From contig JAEURZ010000013.1 in the NCBI GenBank assembly GCA_016788905.1, positions 19,852 to 83,851 of the forward strand: DNA of 64,000 nucleotides. The letters run 5' to 3'. This document shows positions 1 through 8,706 of the stretch, piece after piece. The DNA comes from Elusimicrobiota bacterium. Its GTDB lineage: Bacteria; Elusimicrobiota; Elusimicrobia; FEN-1173. The position numbers were made by a program, and so were the translations under genes. Within the stretch, counting starts at the first letter, position 1, and each line of letters begins with the position of its first letter. The notes beneath the pieces were generated by a model, which saw only the letters and a list, made by a program, of their open reading frames with translations, ran no database searches and was not told where the DNA came from.

Positions 1-431
1 TGGACCAACAAATTCCTTTTAAAGAAAAACAAACCACCTTACTGGACAAACCCGACGATCTTGTCCCTCGGGATCTTGACCCCGAAGAAATGAATCTGCG
101 TGAGTTGGGTCAACACATTCAACGCTTAAAGATTTTAGGCATCGAAACCCGAAAAGCCGAGGTGGAACGCTACATGAAAACGGCCCTTCCCTGGGCCAAC
201 CTCATCATTGTCATGCTGGGAATTCCGTTCGCCTTTAACAAACGCGGAGGAAACGTGAGGGCGGTGGCTGTCGCACTGGGTGTGGCTTTCGCTTATTTCG
301 GTCTACTCCAGGTGGGTCGCGCGTTTGGCCTGCGCCCCTGGTGCCCCCCCCTCTTCGGCGCCTGGTTCGCTAACGTCGTCTTTCTTATTATCGGCACGCG
401 CCTTTTCATACGAATGAGATCCCTCAGCTAA
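1..431 (+). CDS. LptF/LptG-family permease, C-terminal part (5' truncated)
   Basis: The reading frame is already open at base 3 and runs to the TAA at 429-431, so only about the last 142 residues of a longer protein are present; the ATG at 90 is internal. The visible part has a charged, probably periplasmic stretch followed by three hydrophobic segments, and ends with a PPLFGAWFANVVF-type motif and a basic tail. This is the usual end of the LptF/LptG (YjgP/YjgQ) permeases, which power lipopolysaccharide transport from the inner membrane with LptB. LptF cannot be told from LptG on this fragment. It converges with the M6 protease gene, with only 4 bases between the stop codons and no obvious terminator. 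A run of 8 C at 344-351 is in frame. Confidence 0.75.
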   Translation, partial: DQQIPFKEKQTTLLDKPDDLVPRDLDPEEMNLRELGQHIQRLKILGIETRKAEVERYMKTALPWANLIIVMLGIPFAFNKRGGNVRAVAVALGVAFAYFGLLQVGRAFGLRPWCPPLFGAWFANVVFLIIGTRLFIRMRSLS

Positions 432-435
432 CTTT

Positions 436-2103
436 TCACCTCTGAAGAACAAAGGGGGTTTTAACTTTTTCCCCTTCCACATCAAACACCAGATAATACA
501 CGCCAGAAGCCACTTCCGCCCCCGTATCATCCCGTCCGTTCCAGTCATGTTCGTAGATGAAAGAGTAGTCAGAGAAATCATCCGATTCAGAAAAATCATC
601 CATCTTCAATTCCAAAACACGCTCCCCCCTGAGGGTGTATATATTTGCTGAAAAGGTGTTGAGGGTCCGAGGCCGCGTGAGTTCGACACGGAACGTGCTC
701 CACGTCCCAGAGGGTGCCCCCACACGGGTTTTCCCGGCCGCCGGGTTCGGATAGGAAATCGCTCGAGCGATAGACTGATGGTTGGTCACTCGAAAAATGT
801 TGATGAGCGCGCTGGCTGTGGGCCCTCCCACCCCTTGGACGTTTGAGAGGACCAACGCCATACCGACTCCAGAAAACATGGGAATCGACCGTGTTCCATT
901 TTCGAAGGCGTTCCCCCGGCCCGGATCACCGGAGCGAGGGTCTGCCGTGGTCCCATCCGCCTCGATAAGGTCAACACCTAAATGCCCAAAACCGTTTTGG
1001 GAGGGGGTGTTGACCACGTTGAAATTCAAAACGCTGGCATCCTCTGTTAAAGCCTTATCCACATGCCAAACCGCCAACCCGGCCGCCTGGGGGAGGAATC
1101 GGTCAAAACCGGCCGCCGAAGCCAATCGATATTCCAATAAAAAATAATCTAATCCTTCTCCAAAGATTTCCAGGGACTGCCCCGGCAGAAGTTCGATGGG
1201 GGACAGAGACACCGCCCCACTCGAAACCGACAGGGTGGCCCCAAACCCCAGAAACCTTTTGCTCCAAGCCCCCAAATGGGGTGGGTTCGATCCAACCGGA
1301 GATCCTGTCCAAGGATAATCCATAAGGTCCCACGCCCCAGCCGTCGAACGCCCACCCGGAACGGATATATCATAGAGGTCCGGGAGACCCAGCTGGTGAC
1401 CATATTCATGACAAATAACCCCAAGAGCACTGGCACCAAGTTCCCGCTCAGGGACGATCATCACCCCGTCAAATTCATGACCATCCACGCGAACGAAACC
1501 CTCCGGCATGGCTTCCGCCGGATAGAAAAGGGACCAAATATCCGAAGGCCTTCCTGTGGATTCTTCGCCATACCCCGCGTGATAGATCATCACTTGATCG
1601 TAATCGTTAAAATGGATGGAAGGGTTCGCGGCCGCCGACGCGGCAAGGATCAAGGAGGGGACATTGCAGCCGGGGTTGTCCCCACAATTGTTTCCGTAGG
1701 TCGCCAACGTTCCAGGCAGAGAGAAGATGGAACTGATCGTAAACGTGGGACGAAAAGTTTCGTAAGAATTTTCCACAAAATAATCTTGAACCTGTTGAAA
1801 AAAACCTGCTGAGAGGTCCGTTGAACCAAAAGAAAGATCCGCAAATTGAACCCGCAACACCAAGACGCGCGGGTTAGGCATGGGGGAAGCGCCCATCAGA
1901 GCGGGTGATCCCCGAAAAGCCGAAACACGCCTTTCCATCCCCTGACGATTCACAAAACATGTTTTCATCCCGATCCGAACCTCCTGCCCAGGAGCAGGAG
2001 GCACAGCCCCCCCCCTCACCGCAAGCAAACCGAACCCAAGAAACAGGGCAATCCAGGGACCAAGGGAGAGAGGGTTTTGGCGAAATAAAGAGTTCGTGTT
2101 CAT
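436..2103 (-). CDS. Secreted M6-family metalloprotease with C-terminal FlgD/T9SS-like domain
   Basis: Predicted extracellular zinc protease of about 555 residues. I chose the ATG at 2103 because the hydrophobic signal segment follows it directly (WIALFLGFGLLAV, about residues 17-29); an upstream alternative start would add 20 unlikely residues. The catalytic motif HEYGHQLGLPD (HExxHxxGxxD) lies near residue 231 and is followed by a Met-turn-like MDYPW, as expected for the M6/InhA-like metzincin group. The last 110 residues begin with YPNPA and contain IYTLRGERV, WNGRDDTGAEV and ASGVYYLVF, which is the FlgD-Ig/type A sorting-domain pattern. There is no clear Shine-Dalgarno sequence. A G9 tract (C9 on the plus strand, 2007-2015) lies just after the signal segment and could slip. 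Family assignment is firm; the role is inferred. Confidence 0.85.
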   Translation of the reverse strand: MNTNSLFRQNPLSLGPWIALFLGFGLLAVRGGAVPPAPGQEVRIGMKTCFVNRQGMERRVSAFRGSPALMGASPMPNPRVLVLRVQFADLSFGSTDLSAGFFQQVQDYFVENSYETFRPTFTISSIFSLPGTLATYGNNCGDNPGCNVPSLILAASAAANPSIHFNDYDQVMIYHAGYGEESTGRPSDIWSLFYPAEAMPEGFVRVDGHEFDGVMIVPERELGASALGVICHEYGHQLGLPDLYDISVPGGRSTAGAWDLMDYPWTGSPVGSNPPHLGAWSKRFLGFGATLSVSSGAVSLSPIELLPGQSLEIFGEGLDYFLLEYRLASAAGFDRFLPQAAGLAVWHVDKALTEDASVLNFNVVNTPSQNGFGHLGVDLIEADGTTADPRSGDPGRGNAFENGTRSIPMFSGVGMALVLSNVQGVGGPTASALINIFRVTNHQSIARAISYPNPAAGKTRVGAPSGTWSTFRVELTRPRTLNTFSANIYTLRGERVLELKMDDFSESDDFSDYSFIYEHDWNGRDDTGAEVASGVYYLVFDVEGEKVKTPFVLQR

Positions 2104-2139
2104 CGCGAGATATATTACAAAGGCTGGATGGAAACAGGC

Positions 2140-2174
2140 AAAAAAAATCCCCGGCTCAATCACCGGGGACCTTT
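2140..2174 (-). terminator. Rho-independent terminator after the PorV-like gene
   Basis: A 7-bp perfect stem (TCCCCGG at 2148-2154 with CCGGGGA at 2163-2169, 8-base loop) is followed on the minus strand by a run of seven T (A at 2141-2147). It lies 22 bases after the stop of the barrel gene. It separates that gene from the M6 protease gene, which therefore needs its own promoter. Confidence 0.85.
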
Positions 2175-2195
2175 TTCTAAAATGATGGTTTCTGA

Positions 2196-3500
2196 TTATT
2201 TCTTTGCGGGGAGCGTTCTCGGCGTCGGGGCCGACGGGCGGGAAACGGGAGGACTTTTGAGAACTTTAGCCGCCTTAATCCTTTCCCGAGATTCCGTCTT
2301 CCCACTCCCAAACCCCAGGGTGAACGAAATTCGGTGAGCCGGATGCCGCGAAGAACCCGCAAAGGGCGACAGTTCATCCGCGTAATAGGCGTAATCCAGT
2401 TTCAAGGCAGGCCAATCGATCCCCACGCCTCCCGTAAAGTACCCCTGATTCGCGCCCGCGCGCAATCGCAGGAACCACCAGCGGTACTCCGCCCCCAGAT
2501 GGAAATGCGTTCCCGCCGTATCGGCTAACCCGCCGTTCTCAAAGACCTTACTTTCTTTGTTGGCAAAGTCCCGCAGATCGGCGGCTAAAACCAGTCGATC
2601 CCGCAGGGGAAGACCAAAGGAAGGCAGTCCCAATCGAGCGGGGGTCCAAGCGACGCCCATGTTCCAACGGGCGGGGATCGTTTCGGAGTAGGGGTCCTTC
2701 GCCGCGTAACCGTCCTCAGCCTCACGGGCATCAAAATCGATCTTGGTCCCGCCAAAATCCGCCACCACGAGAGCCACGTTCCAGCGAGGGGTCGGTTGGT
2801 AGAGCGTTCCAAAATCCCAACCCACTCCGCGCCCGATCTGGGCCGGAGGCGTGGAATAATCGTCCAAGGCAAAGACGTCCGCCCCGGGTTCTTCGATTCG
2901 TCCTCGTCGGATAAATTTCATGTTGGCGCCCAACCCCAAGGTCCCTGGAACCCGGGGGATATTTTTTAATTTCACGGCCATGTTCCCGGCAGGAATGACG
3001 TCCACATTGATATCGTAATAGAGCTGAGGAGTCACGATAATGGGCTTAAAACCGGCTCGCCCCGAAACCTGGCCAAAGAAACCCGCCCCCCAATGGAACC
3101 GACCAAAGAGGGGGCCTGACAAATAACTGACGTTAGGGGCCGACAACCCAAAGGAAGGTTTGAGAGGAACCATTTCGTTCTGAATCCTATTTCCCAAAGC
3201 GACTTGCTCTGTAATCGGGAGCGTATCAAAGTCCTTGAGAGCCGATTCATTGTCATCAAGGAATTGATAGAAATCGATCGCGTCTTTGCTCGCCGTTAAT
3301 GACACATTGACAAAGTTCACCAACGAACCGGTGCGCTGAACCGTTCCCGCAGGATTGTAAAAAAAGACATTTTGATCATCCGCGATCGCCGTCACCGCAT
3401 CGCCCATCCCCAGAGCCCGGGTTCCCCGAATCATGGCCGGCGCTTCCGCCGAAAAAACAGGGACAGCCCCCACTAAGAAAAGCATGAGTAGTTTTTTCAT
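2196..3500 (-). CDS. Outer-membrane beta-barrel protein, PorV/UPF0164-like
   Basis: A 434-residue protein with a short signal peptide (MKKLLMLFLVGAVPVFSAEA). It is followed by the family signature RGTRALGMGDAVTAIADD near residues 25-42 and FFYNPAG, which is typical of PorV/PorQ, UPF0164 and TraF-like barrels. The rest alternates polar and aromatic residues as in beta-strands (for example AEYRWWFLRLRAG), and ends with FTLGFG before a basic, Pro-rich 35-residue tail that is unusual for a barrel terminus. The start is supported by AAGGAG seven bases before the ATG. It lies downstream of the TPR lipoprotein with a 21-base gap, so the two are probably cotranscribed. In the Bacteroidetes PorV is a type IX secretion component; here that role is only suggested by the neighbouring protease. 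Confidence 0.7.
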   Translation of the reverse strand: MKKLLMLFLVGAVPVFSAEAPAMIRGTRALGMGDAVTAIADDQNVFFYNPAGTVQRTGSLVNFVNVSLTASKDAIDFYQFLDDNESALKDFDTLPITEQVALGNRIQNEMVPLKPSFGLSAPNVSYLSGPLFGRFHWGAGFFGQVSGRAGFKPIIVTPQLYYDINVDVIPAGNMAVKLKNIPRVPGTLGLGANMKFIRRGRIEEPGADVFALDDYSTPPAQIGRGVGWDFGTLYQPTPRWNVALVVADFGGTKIDFDAREAEDGYAAKDPYSETIPARWNMGVAWTPARLGLPSFGLPLRDRLVLAADLRDFANKESKVFENGGLADTAGTHFHLGAEYRWWFLRLRAGANQGYFTGGVGIDWPALKLDYAYYADELSPFAGSSRHPAHRISFTLGFGSGKTESRERIKAAKVLKSPPVSRPSAPTPRTLPAKK

Positions 3501-3521
3501 AAAAATCTCCTTAATGACGAC

Positions 3522-4391
3522 CTATATCCCATCGGAGGGATGGCTCGGACCGGTTGATGGTAAGGAAGAAGGTATTTCAGGACAGTAGCCTCTCACGTTA
3601 TTGGCGTAATCGGAGTAGAGCTCGTTGACATCTTCCTTGATGTCCCATAGGGTAGAGCCCGCCACCAGGTTCAGTTTCAGAGCGGCACCCTCGAGGTTTA
3701 AGATTCCCCACCCTACGTTGTAGGCCGAAGGGACAACATAATCCTCGCAGTCTCCCTCGGAATAAGAGCCCTGCAACAAGATCACCGAATAGTTCCCGTT
3801 TGATTCTCGAATATCAAGGAGGGAGGCCAGCCAGGGTTTGGTTACGGCCTTCAAAAGCCGGGCCAGCCCCAGATTAATGAGCAGGGAAGAATCGTCTCGT
3901 GCTATTTTACCGTCGGATATTCCCAAACGGATTTTCTCCAGGTTGACGATAACGACACTCAAGGCCGCGTCAAGCGCAGGCACATTGATTTGGTTCAACA
4001 AACTGTTGGGATTCGTCTCCGAGGCGCTCAGGCTCCCCAAGGAAGACTGGCGAATCGCTCCACGGAGCGGCGCCCCGCTGATCACAGCGTTTCCCGCTGT
4101 TAAATTCGATATCAGTTGGCCAAAGTTCAAACCCGAAAGACCCATCTGAGCCGCCGCCTGGCCAAGAAGAGCCTCGGAGTTTCCCGGGTCTTTAGACAAA
4201 GCTTGACTGAAGTATTGGTTGGCTTTGGCGTAATTCAGGTTTCCCAAAGCCGCTTGCCCATCGGCCACGAGGCTTTCGGCGTCTCCCGACCCTTCCCGGT
4301 GCAAACCGCCAAAGAGATTGTTGTTTTTACACCCCATCAACACACAGAGTCCCAACAAACCGATCGAACACCACAGGGCACTTTTTTTCAT
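3522..4391 (-). CDS. TPR-containing lipoprotein
   Basis: A 289-residue protein with a lipoprotein signal peptide and lipobox LMGC, with the acylated Cys at residue 21. The region of about residues 42-85 reads as a tetratricopeptide repeat (LGNLNYAKANQYFSQAL followed by DPGNSEALLGQAAAQ). The remainder is helical, rich in Leu and Asn, and has no motif I recognise. The start has a strong Shine-Dalgarno sequence (GGAGGAGG, six bases upstream). It is the first gene of a two-gene unit with the PorV-like barrel. Such TPR lipoproteins often assist outer-membrane assembly or export, but its function is not known from the sequence. Confidence 0.75.
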   Translation of the reverse strand: MKKSALWCSIGLLGLCVLMGCKNNNLFGGLHREGSGDAESLVADGQAALGNLNYAKANQYFSQALSKDPGNSEALLGQAAAQMGLSGLNFGQLISNLTAGNAVISGAPLRGAIRQSSLGSLSASETNPNSLLNQINVPALDAALSVVIVNLEKIRLGISDGKIARDDSSLLINLGLARLLKAVTKPWLASLLDIRESNGNYSVILLQGSYSEGDCEDYVVPSAYNVGWGILNLEGAALKLNLVAGSTLWDIKEDVNELYSDYANNVRGYCPEIPSSLPSTGPSHPSDGI

Positions 4392-4469
4392 TCGATTCCT
4401 CCTCCACTCGAACTTTCGAATGGCTTCAATAAGCCTAGGTCAAGAACGTTTCCATTTCAAGGGATAAAA

Positions 4470-4507
4470 AAAATGCCGGGCGGCTAAAAAGCTCCGCCCG
4501 GCATTTT
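4470..4507. terminator. Strong bidirectional terminator between ahcY and the lipoprotein gene
   Basis: A perfect 14-bp inverted repeat (4470-4483 and 4494-4507, loop of 10 bases) with a GC-rich core (GCCGGGCGG) and an A-run on one side and T-run on the other, so it can end transcription in both directions. It follows the ahcY stop on the minus strand by about 30 bases and closes the metK-ahcY operon. Confidence 0.93.
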
Positions 4508-4538
4508 GGTTGAATCGGTAACGATGTCTTTCGCGGGG

Positions 4539-5798
<1,260 letters not shown>

Positions 5799-6968
5799 TT
5801 AGGCCTTCGCGCCTTTTTTCAACTCGGCGGCTTTATTGGTTTTTTCCCAGAAGAAATCAGCGTCTTCCCGACCGAAATGACCGTAGGACGCTGTTTTTTG
5901 ATAAAAAGGACGACGCAGTTTCAGGTAGTCGATGATGCCCTTGGGGGTCAAGGGAAACATTTCACGCACCAGGGTCACCAATTGGCTTTCCGGCACCTCC
6001 CCTGTCCCGTGGGTGTCCACCATGACGCTGACAGGATCCGCAACACCGATGGCATAGGCCAGTTGGACCGTGCATTGGCGGGCCAATCCTGACGCCACAA
6101 TGTTTTTTGCCACGTGACGCGCCATGTAACAGGCGGATCGATCGACTTTGGTGGGATCTTTTCCACTGAAGGCCCCTCCCCCATGGGGAGCCCACCCGCC
6201 ATAGGTGTCCACAATAATCTTTCGACCGGTCACCCCGGTGTCCCCTTCGGGACCACCCACAACAAATTTCCCGGTGGGGTTCACATAATACTTCGTTTTT
6301 TTGTCCAACATCTTCTTGGGCAAAACGTGGAGAATGACTTTTTCAATCATATCTTCCACGGATTTATTGGTTATTTTTTTTCCAGAGCGATCCAAGATAG
6401 ACGTGTCGTGCTGACTGGAAATCACCACCGCGTCAATCCGAACGGGTTCTCCGTTCTCGTATTCCACCGTCACCTGAGATTTGCCATCCGGCCCCAGATA
6501 GGGAAGGATTTTTTTCTTACGGACTTCCGCTAACCGTCGGGTCAGTTGATGCGCCAAACTAATAGGCGTCGGCATTAACTCTTTCGTCTCATCGCAGGCG
6601 AACCCCACCATAAGCCCCTGGTCCCCGGCCCCTCCCGTATCAACACCCTGGGAAATATCCGGGGACTGCCGACCGATGGCGTTTAAAATCCCGCAACTGG
6701 CCGCATCAAATCCGAAACGACGGTCGGTGTACCCAATATCAGCGACCACGGACCGAACCAAGGAGGGCACGTCCACCCACGTGTTGGTGGTAATCTCGCC
6801 GCCCACCACCACCAAACCGGTGGTCACAAAAGACTCGCACGCCACCCGCCCCCGCGGATCGTCTTTAAGAATGGCATCCAAAACAGCGTCCGAAATTTGG
6901 TCACACACCTTATCGGGATGCCCTTCCGTCACCGATTCGGATGTAAAAACATATTTATCACGACGCAT
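5799..6968 (-). CDS. metK: S-adenosylmethionine synthase (methionine adenosyltransferase)
   Basis: Makes S-adenosylmethionine from methionine and ATP in the cytosol. The 389-residue protein has the family motifs in order: [16 protein letters not shown] near residues 16-31, [35 protein letters not shown] in the middle, and [17 protein letters not shown] set the start at the ATG at 6968, where GGAGAG lies 6 bases upstream and the protein begins [19 protein letters not shown]; the longer frame adds nine residues without support. A sigma70-like promoter lies 40-70 bases upstream. I see no SAM riboswitch fold in the short leader. It is followed directly by ahcY. Confidence 0.97.
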   Translation of the reverse strand: MRRDKYVFTSESVTEGHPDKVCDQISDAVLDAILKDDPRGRVACESFVTTGLVVVGGEITTNTWVDVPSLVRSVVADIGYTDRRFGFDAASCGILNAIGRQSPDISQGVDTGGAGDQGLMVGFACDETKELMPTPISLAHQLTRRLAEVRKKKILPYLGPDGKSQVTVEYENGEPVRIDAVVISSQHDTSILDRSGKKITNKSVEDMIEKVILHVLPKKMLDKKTKYYVNPTGKFVVGGPEGDTGVTGRKIIVDTYGGWAPHGGGAFSGKDPTKVDRSACYMARHVAKNIVASGLARQCTVQLAYAIGVADPVSVMVDTHGTGEVPESQLVTLVREMFPLTPKGIIDYLKLRRPFYQKTASYGHFGREDADFFWEKTNKAAELKKGAKA

Positions 6969-6995
6969 AAAAACTCTCCTTTTTTCAGGTGTCAA

Positions 6996-7039
6996 ATTGG
7001 GAAGAAACGGATTATATCAATTCCCAATGGCATTGGCAG
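6996..7039 (-). promoter_or_regulatory. metK-ahcY promoter with operator-like palindromes
   Basis: On the minus strand, CTGCCA (7034-7039) and a perfect TATAAT (7011-7016) are separated by exactly 17 bases, giving a leader of about 35 bases before metK. The spacer contains a 13-base palindrome, CCAATG-G-CATTGG (7024-7036). A second inverted repeat, ATTGGGAA (6996-7003) with TTCCCAAT (7021-7028), brackets the -10 box. The placement suggests a repressor site, though no regulator can be named. Confidence 0.65.
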
Positions 7040-7073
7040 TCTCAAAAACGAATGGGGGAGATCTTCCCTCGAA

Positions 7074-8144
7074 TCACGTTGACATTAACCCAGGAAAGAC
7101 CTGGGAATGAGAGGGCAATCGAGCCCCACTCCCCAAAACCTGATTGGGACCAACAAAACAATGGGATCCCACAACGGATTGGGGACCAATGATGCTTTTT
7201 TCAACACGTGTGTGGGAACCAATGCGAACGCCTTCTAAAATAACGCAATCCGATAATCGCACAGAAGATTCAATTCGAGTTCGTGCGCCCAAAGTCACAT
7301 GCCCCTCAAATTCCACATGATCTCCCACCCACGCGCCCTCCCCAATAACGGCCGTCCCCAATACTTTCGGGCTTTTTCCCACCACGACCCCTTTTTCAAG
7401 ACGTAGCCCTTTTCGAAGCTTTAATCCCTTGGGCCATTGTCCTCTTTCGTGAAGGTCCCTATGGGTTCGCCAATAACGGGATAACGTGCCGATGTCGGAC
7501 CAATACCCCCGATGAAGGAAAGAAACCACCTTAAATTTTTCCGACAAGAGGGCCGGAAAAATTTCACGTTCGATGGACACCGCCCGCCCGGACGGAATTC
7601 GCTCCACCACTTTGGGCGAAAACAAATAGCATCCCGCGTTGACCGTTCGCACCGGGGATTTCCCCCCGGAAGGCTTTTCCAAAAACCGTCGAACCGTCCC
7701 TTCACGATCCGTTTCCACGAGCCCGAAATGGGAAGGATCGTCGACCTCCACCAAAACCACGGTAGCGTCGGCCTTTCGATGGCGATGAACGGCGGCCAAC
7801 TGTCCTAAATCAAAATCACTTAACACATCCCCATTCAGGATGTAGGCTGGCCCTGAGAGATGGGGGAGAGCCAACCGAATGGCCCCACCGGTCCCCAAGG
7901 GTTCCTTCTCTAACGAATAGGTCAACCGAACCCCCCACCGTCGCCCATCCCCCAACGCCCGTCGAAAATGAGCCGCCTGATGCCCAAGGGCCAACACCAC
8001 CTCGCGCACTCCATATTTTTTCAACAAATCCAGTTGATATCCAATAAAGGGTCGATTCAGGATGGGAAGGAGCGGTTTAGGACTAAAAGACGTTAAAGGT
8101 TTTAAACGAGTCCCCAGTCCCCCTAAAAGGATTAACGCTTTCAT
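7074..8144 (-). CDS. NDP-sugar nucleotidyltransferase (mannose-1-phosphate guanylyltransferase/HddC-like) with hexapeptide C-terminus
   Basis: A 356-residue sugar-phosphate nucleotidyltransferase. The N-terminal Rossmann-like domain opens with ILLGGLGTRLKPLT (residues 5-18) and has SPKPLLPILNRPF, LNGDVLSDFD (metal/nucleotide site) and EKPSGG. Residues from about 250 on form a left-handed beta-helix of hexapeptide repeats, as in GDP-mannose pyrophosphorylases. I chose the ATG at 8144 because it overlaps the gmhB stop in an ATGA arrangement. Next to GmhB, the likely substrate is a heptose-1-phosphate or mannose-1-phosphate activated with GTP, but the nucleotide and sugar cannot be read from the sequence. 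It is the last gene of block A. Confidence 0.8.
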   Translation of the reverse strand: MKALILLGGLGTRLKPLTSFSPKPLLPILNRPFIGYQLDLLKKYGVREVVLALGHQAAHFRRALGDGRRWGVRLTYSLEKEPLGTGGAIRLALPHLSGPAYILNGDVLSDFDLGQLAAVHRHRKADATVVLVEVDDPSHFGLVETDREGTVRRFLEKPSGGKSPVRTVNAGCYLFSPKVVERIPSGRAVSIEREIFPALLSEKFKVVSFLHRGYWSDIGTLSRYWRTHRDLHERGQWPKGLKLRKGLRLEKGVVVGKSPKVLGTAVIGEGAWVGDHVEFEGHVTLGARTRIESSVRLSDCVILEGVRIGSHTRVEKSIIGPQSVVGSHCFVGPNQVLGSGARLPSHSQVFPGLMST

Positions 8145-8698
8145 TGCGGATCGCCTTCGGTCTTGCTCTTCGAAACAATCCACTTCACCGCAGCGGAAAA
8201 ATCACGCACAACAGGGACAGGAGACCCCACCTGAGAACGCTGTTCTTTCCCGTATCCAGTTTCCACCAGTAAGGGATGAACCCCCGCTCGCTGACCGGCT
8301 TCAACATCACTGGCCTTATCCCCCACCATAAAAGAACGGTGGAGATCAATACCAAGATCCTGAGCGGCCCGAAGGAGAAGACCAGGCGCCGGTTTTCGGC
8401 AGTCGCACCCCCCTCCCGGCCCGTGGGGACAGAAATAAAAACCGGCCAACTCAATTCCCTTTTCACGAAGTTCCTGAGCGACCCGATGATGGAGGGCCTG
8501 CACATCCGAAACCCCAAAGTAGCCCCGAGCTATTCCCGATTGGTTCGACACGACCACCAGGCGGAACCCCAGACCGATCAAGTCTCTCAATCCGTCCACG
8601 GCGCCGGGAACCCATTCCCAATCTTCATAGCGATAAACATAATCTTTTTCGACGTTCAACGTCCCATCTCGATCAAGAAACACCGCCGGCCCTCTCAT
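8141..8698 (-). CDS. gmhB: D-glycero-manno-heptose-1,7-bisphosphate 7-phosphatase (HAD family)
   Basis: A 185-residue HAD-type phosphatase that removes the 7-phosphate of heptose bisphosphate on the way to nucleotide-activated heptose. It shows the nucleophile motif FLDRDGTLN (residues 7-15), VVSNQSGIARGYF, the GmhB-specific zinc-binding loop CPHGPGGGCDCRKP near residue 100, and MVGDKASDVEAG. The ATG at 8698 puts the HAD motif at the N-terminus as usual; the frame is open further upstream but would overlap the preceding gene. It sits between an epimerase (8 bases upstream) and the nucleotidyltransferase (4-base overlap). GmhA and a heptose-phosphate kinase are not in the window, so the pathway must be completed elsewhere. 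A heptosyltransferase (waaF) is found 39 kb away. Confidence 0.9.
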   Translation of the reverse strand: MRGPAVFLDRDGTLNVEKDYVYRYEDWEWVPGAVDGLRDLIGLGFRLVVVSNQSGIARGYFGVSDVQALHHRVAQELREKGIELAGFYFCPHGPGGGCDCRKPAPGLLLRAAQDLGIDLHRSFMVGDKASDVEAGQRAGVHPLLVETGYGKEQRSQVGSPVPVVRDFSAAVKWIVSKSKTEGDPQ

Positions 8699-8706
8699 GA
8701 TGTCCT

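Noticed and set aside
344..351. C8 run in the LptF/G fragment as a phase-variation tract.
   Set aside because: The gene is essential in Gram-negative bacteria and the frame is intact; a single tract there is most likely chance.
1276..1812. A 178-codon plus-strand frame opposite the M6 protease catalytic region.
   Set aside because: It covers the complement of the HExxH region; the protease frame has clear motifs and the antisense frame has none.
6969..7073. Possible SAM riboswitch upstream of metK.
   Set aside because: The predicted leader is only about 35 bases and does not show a multi-helix SAM-box arrangement; the inverted repeats overlap the promoter itself.
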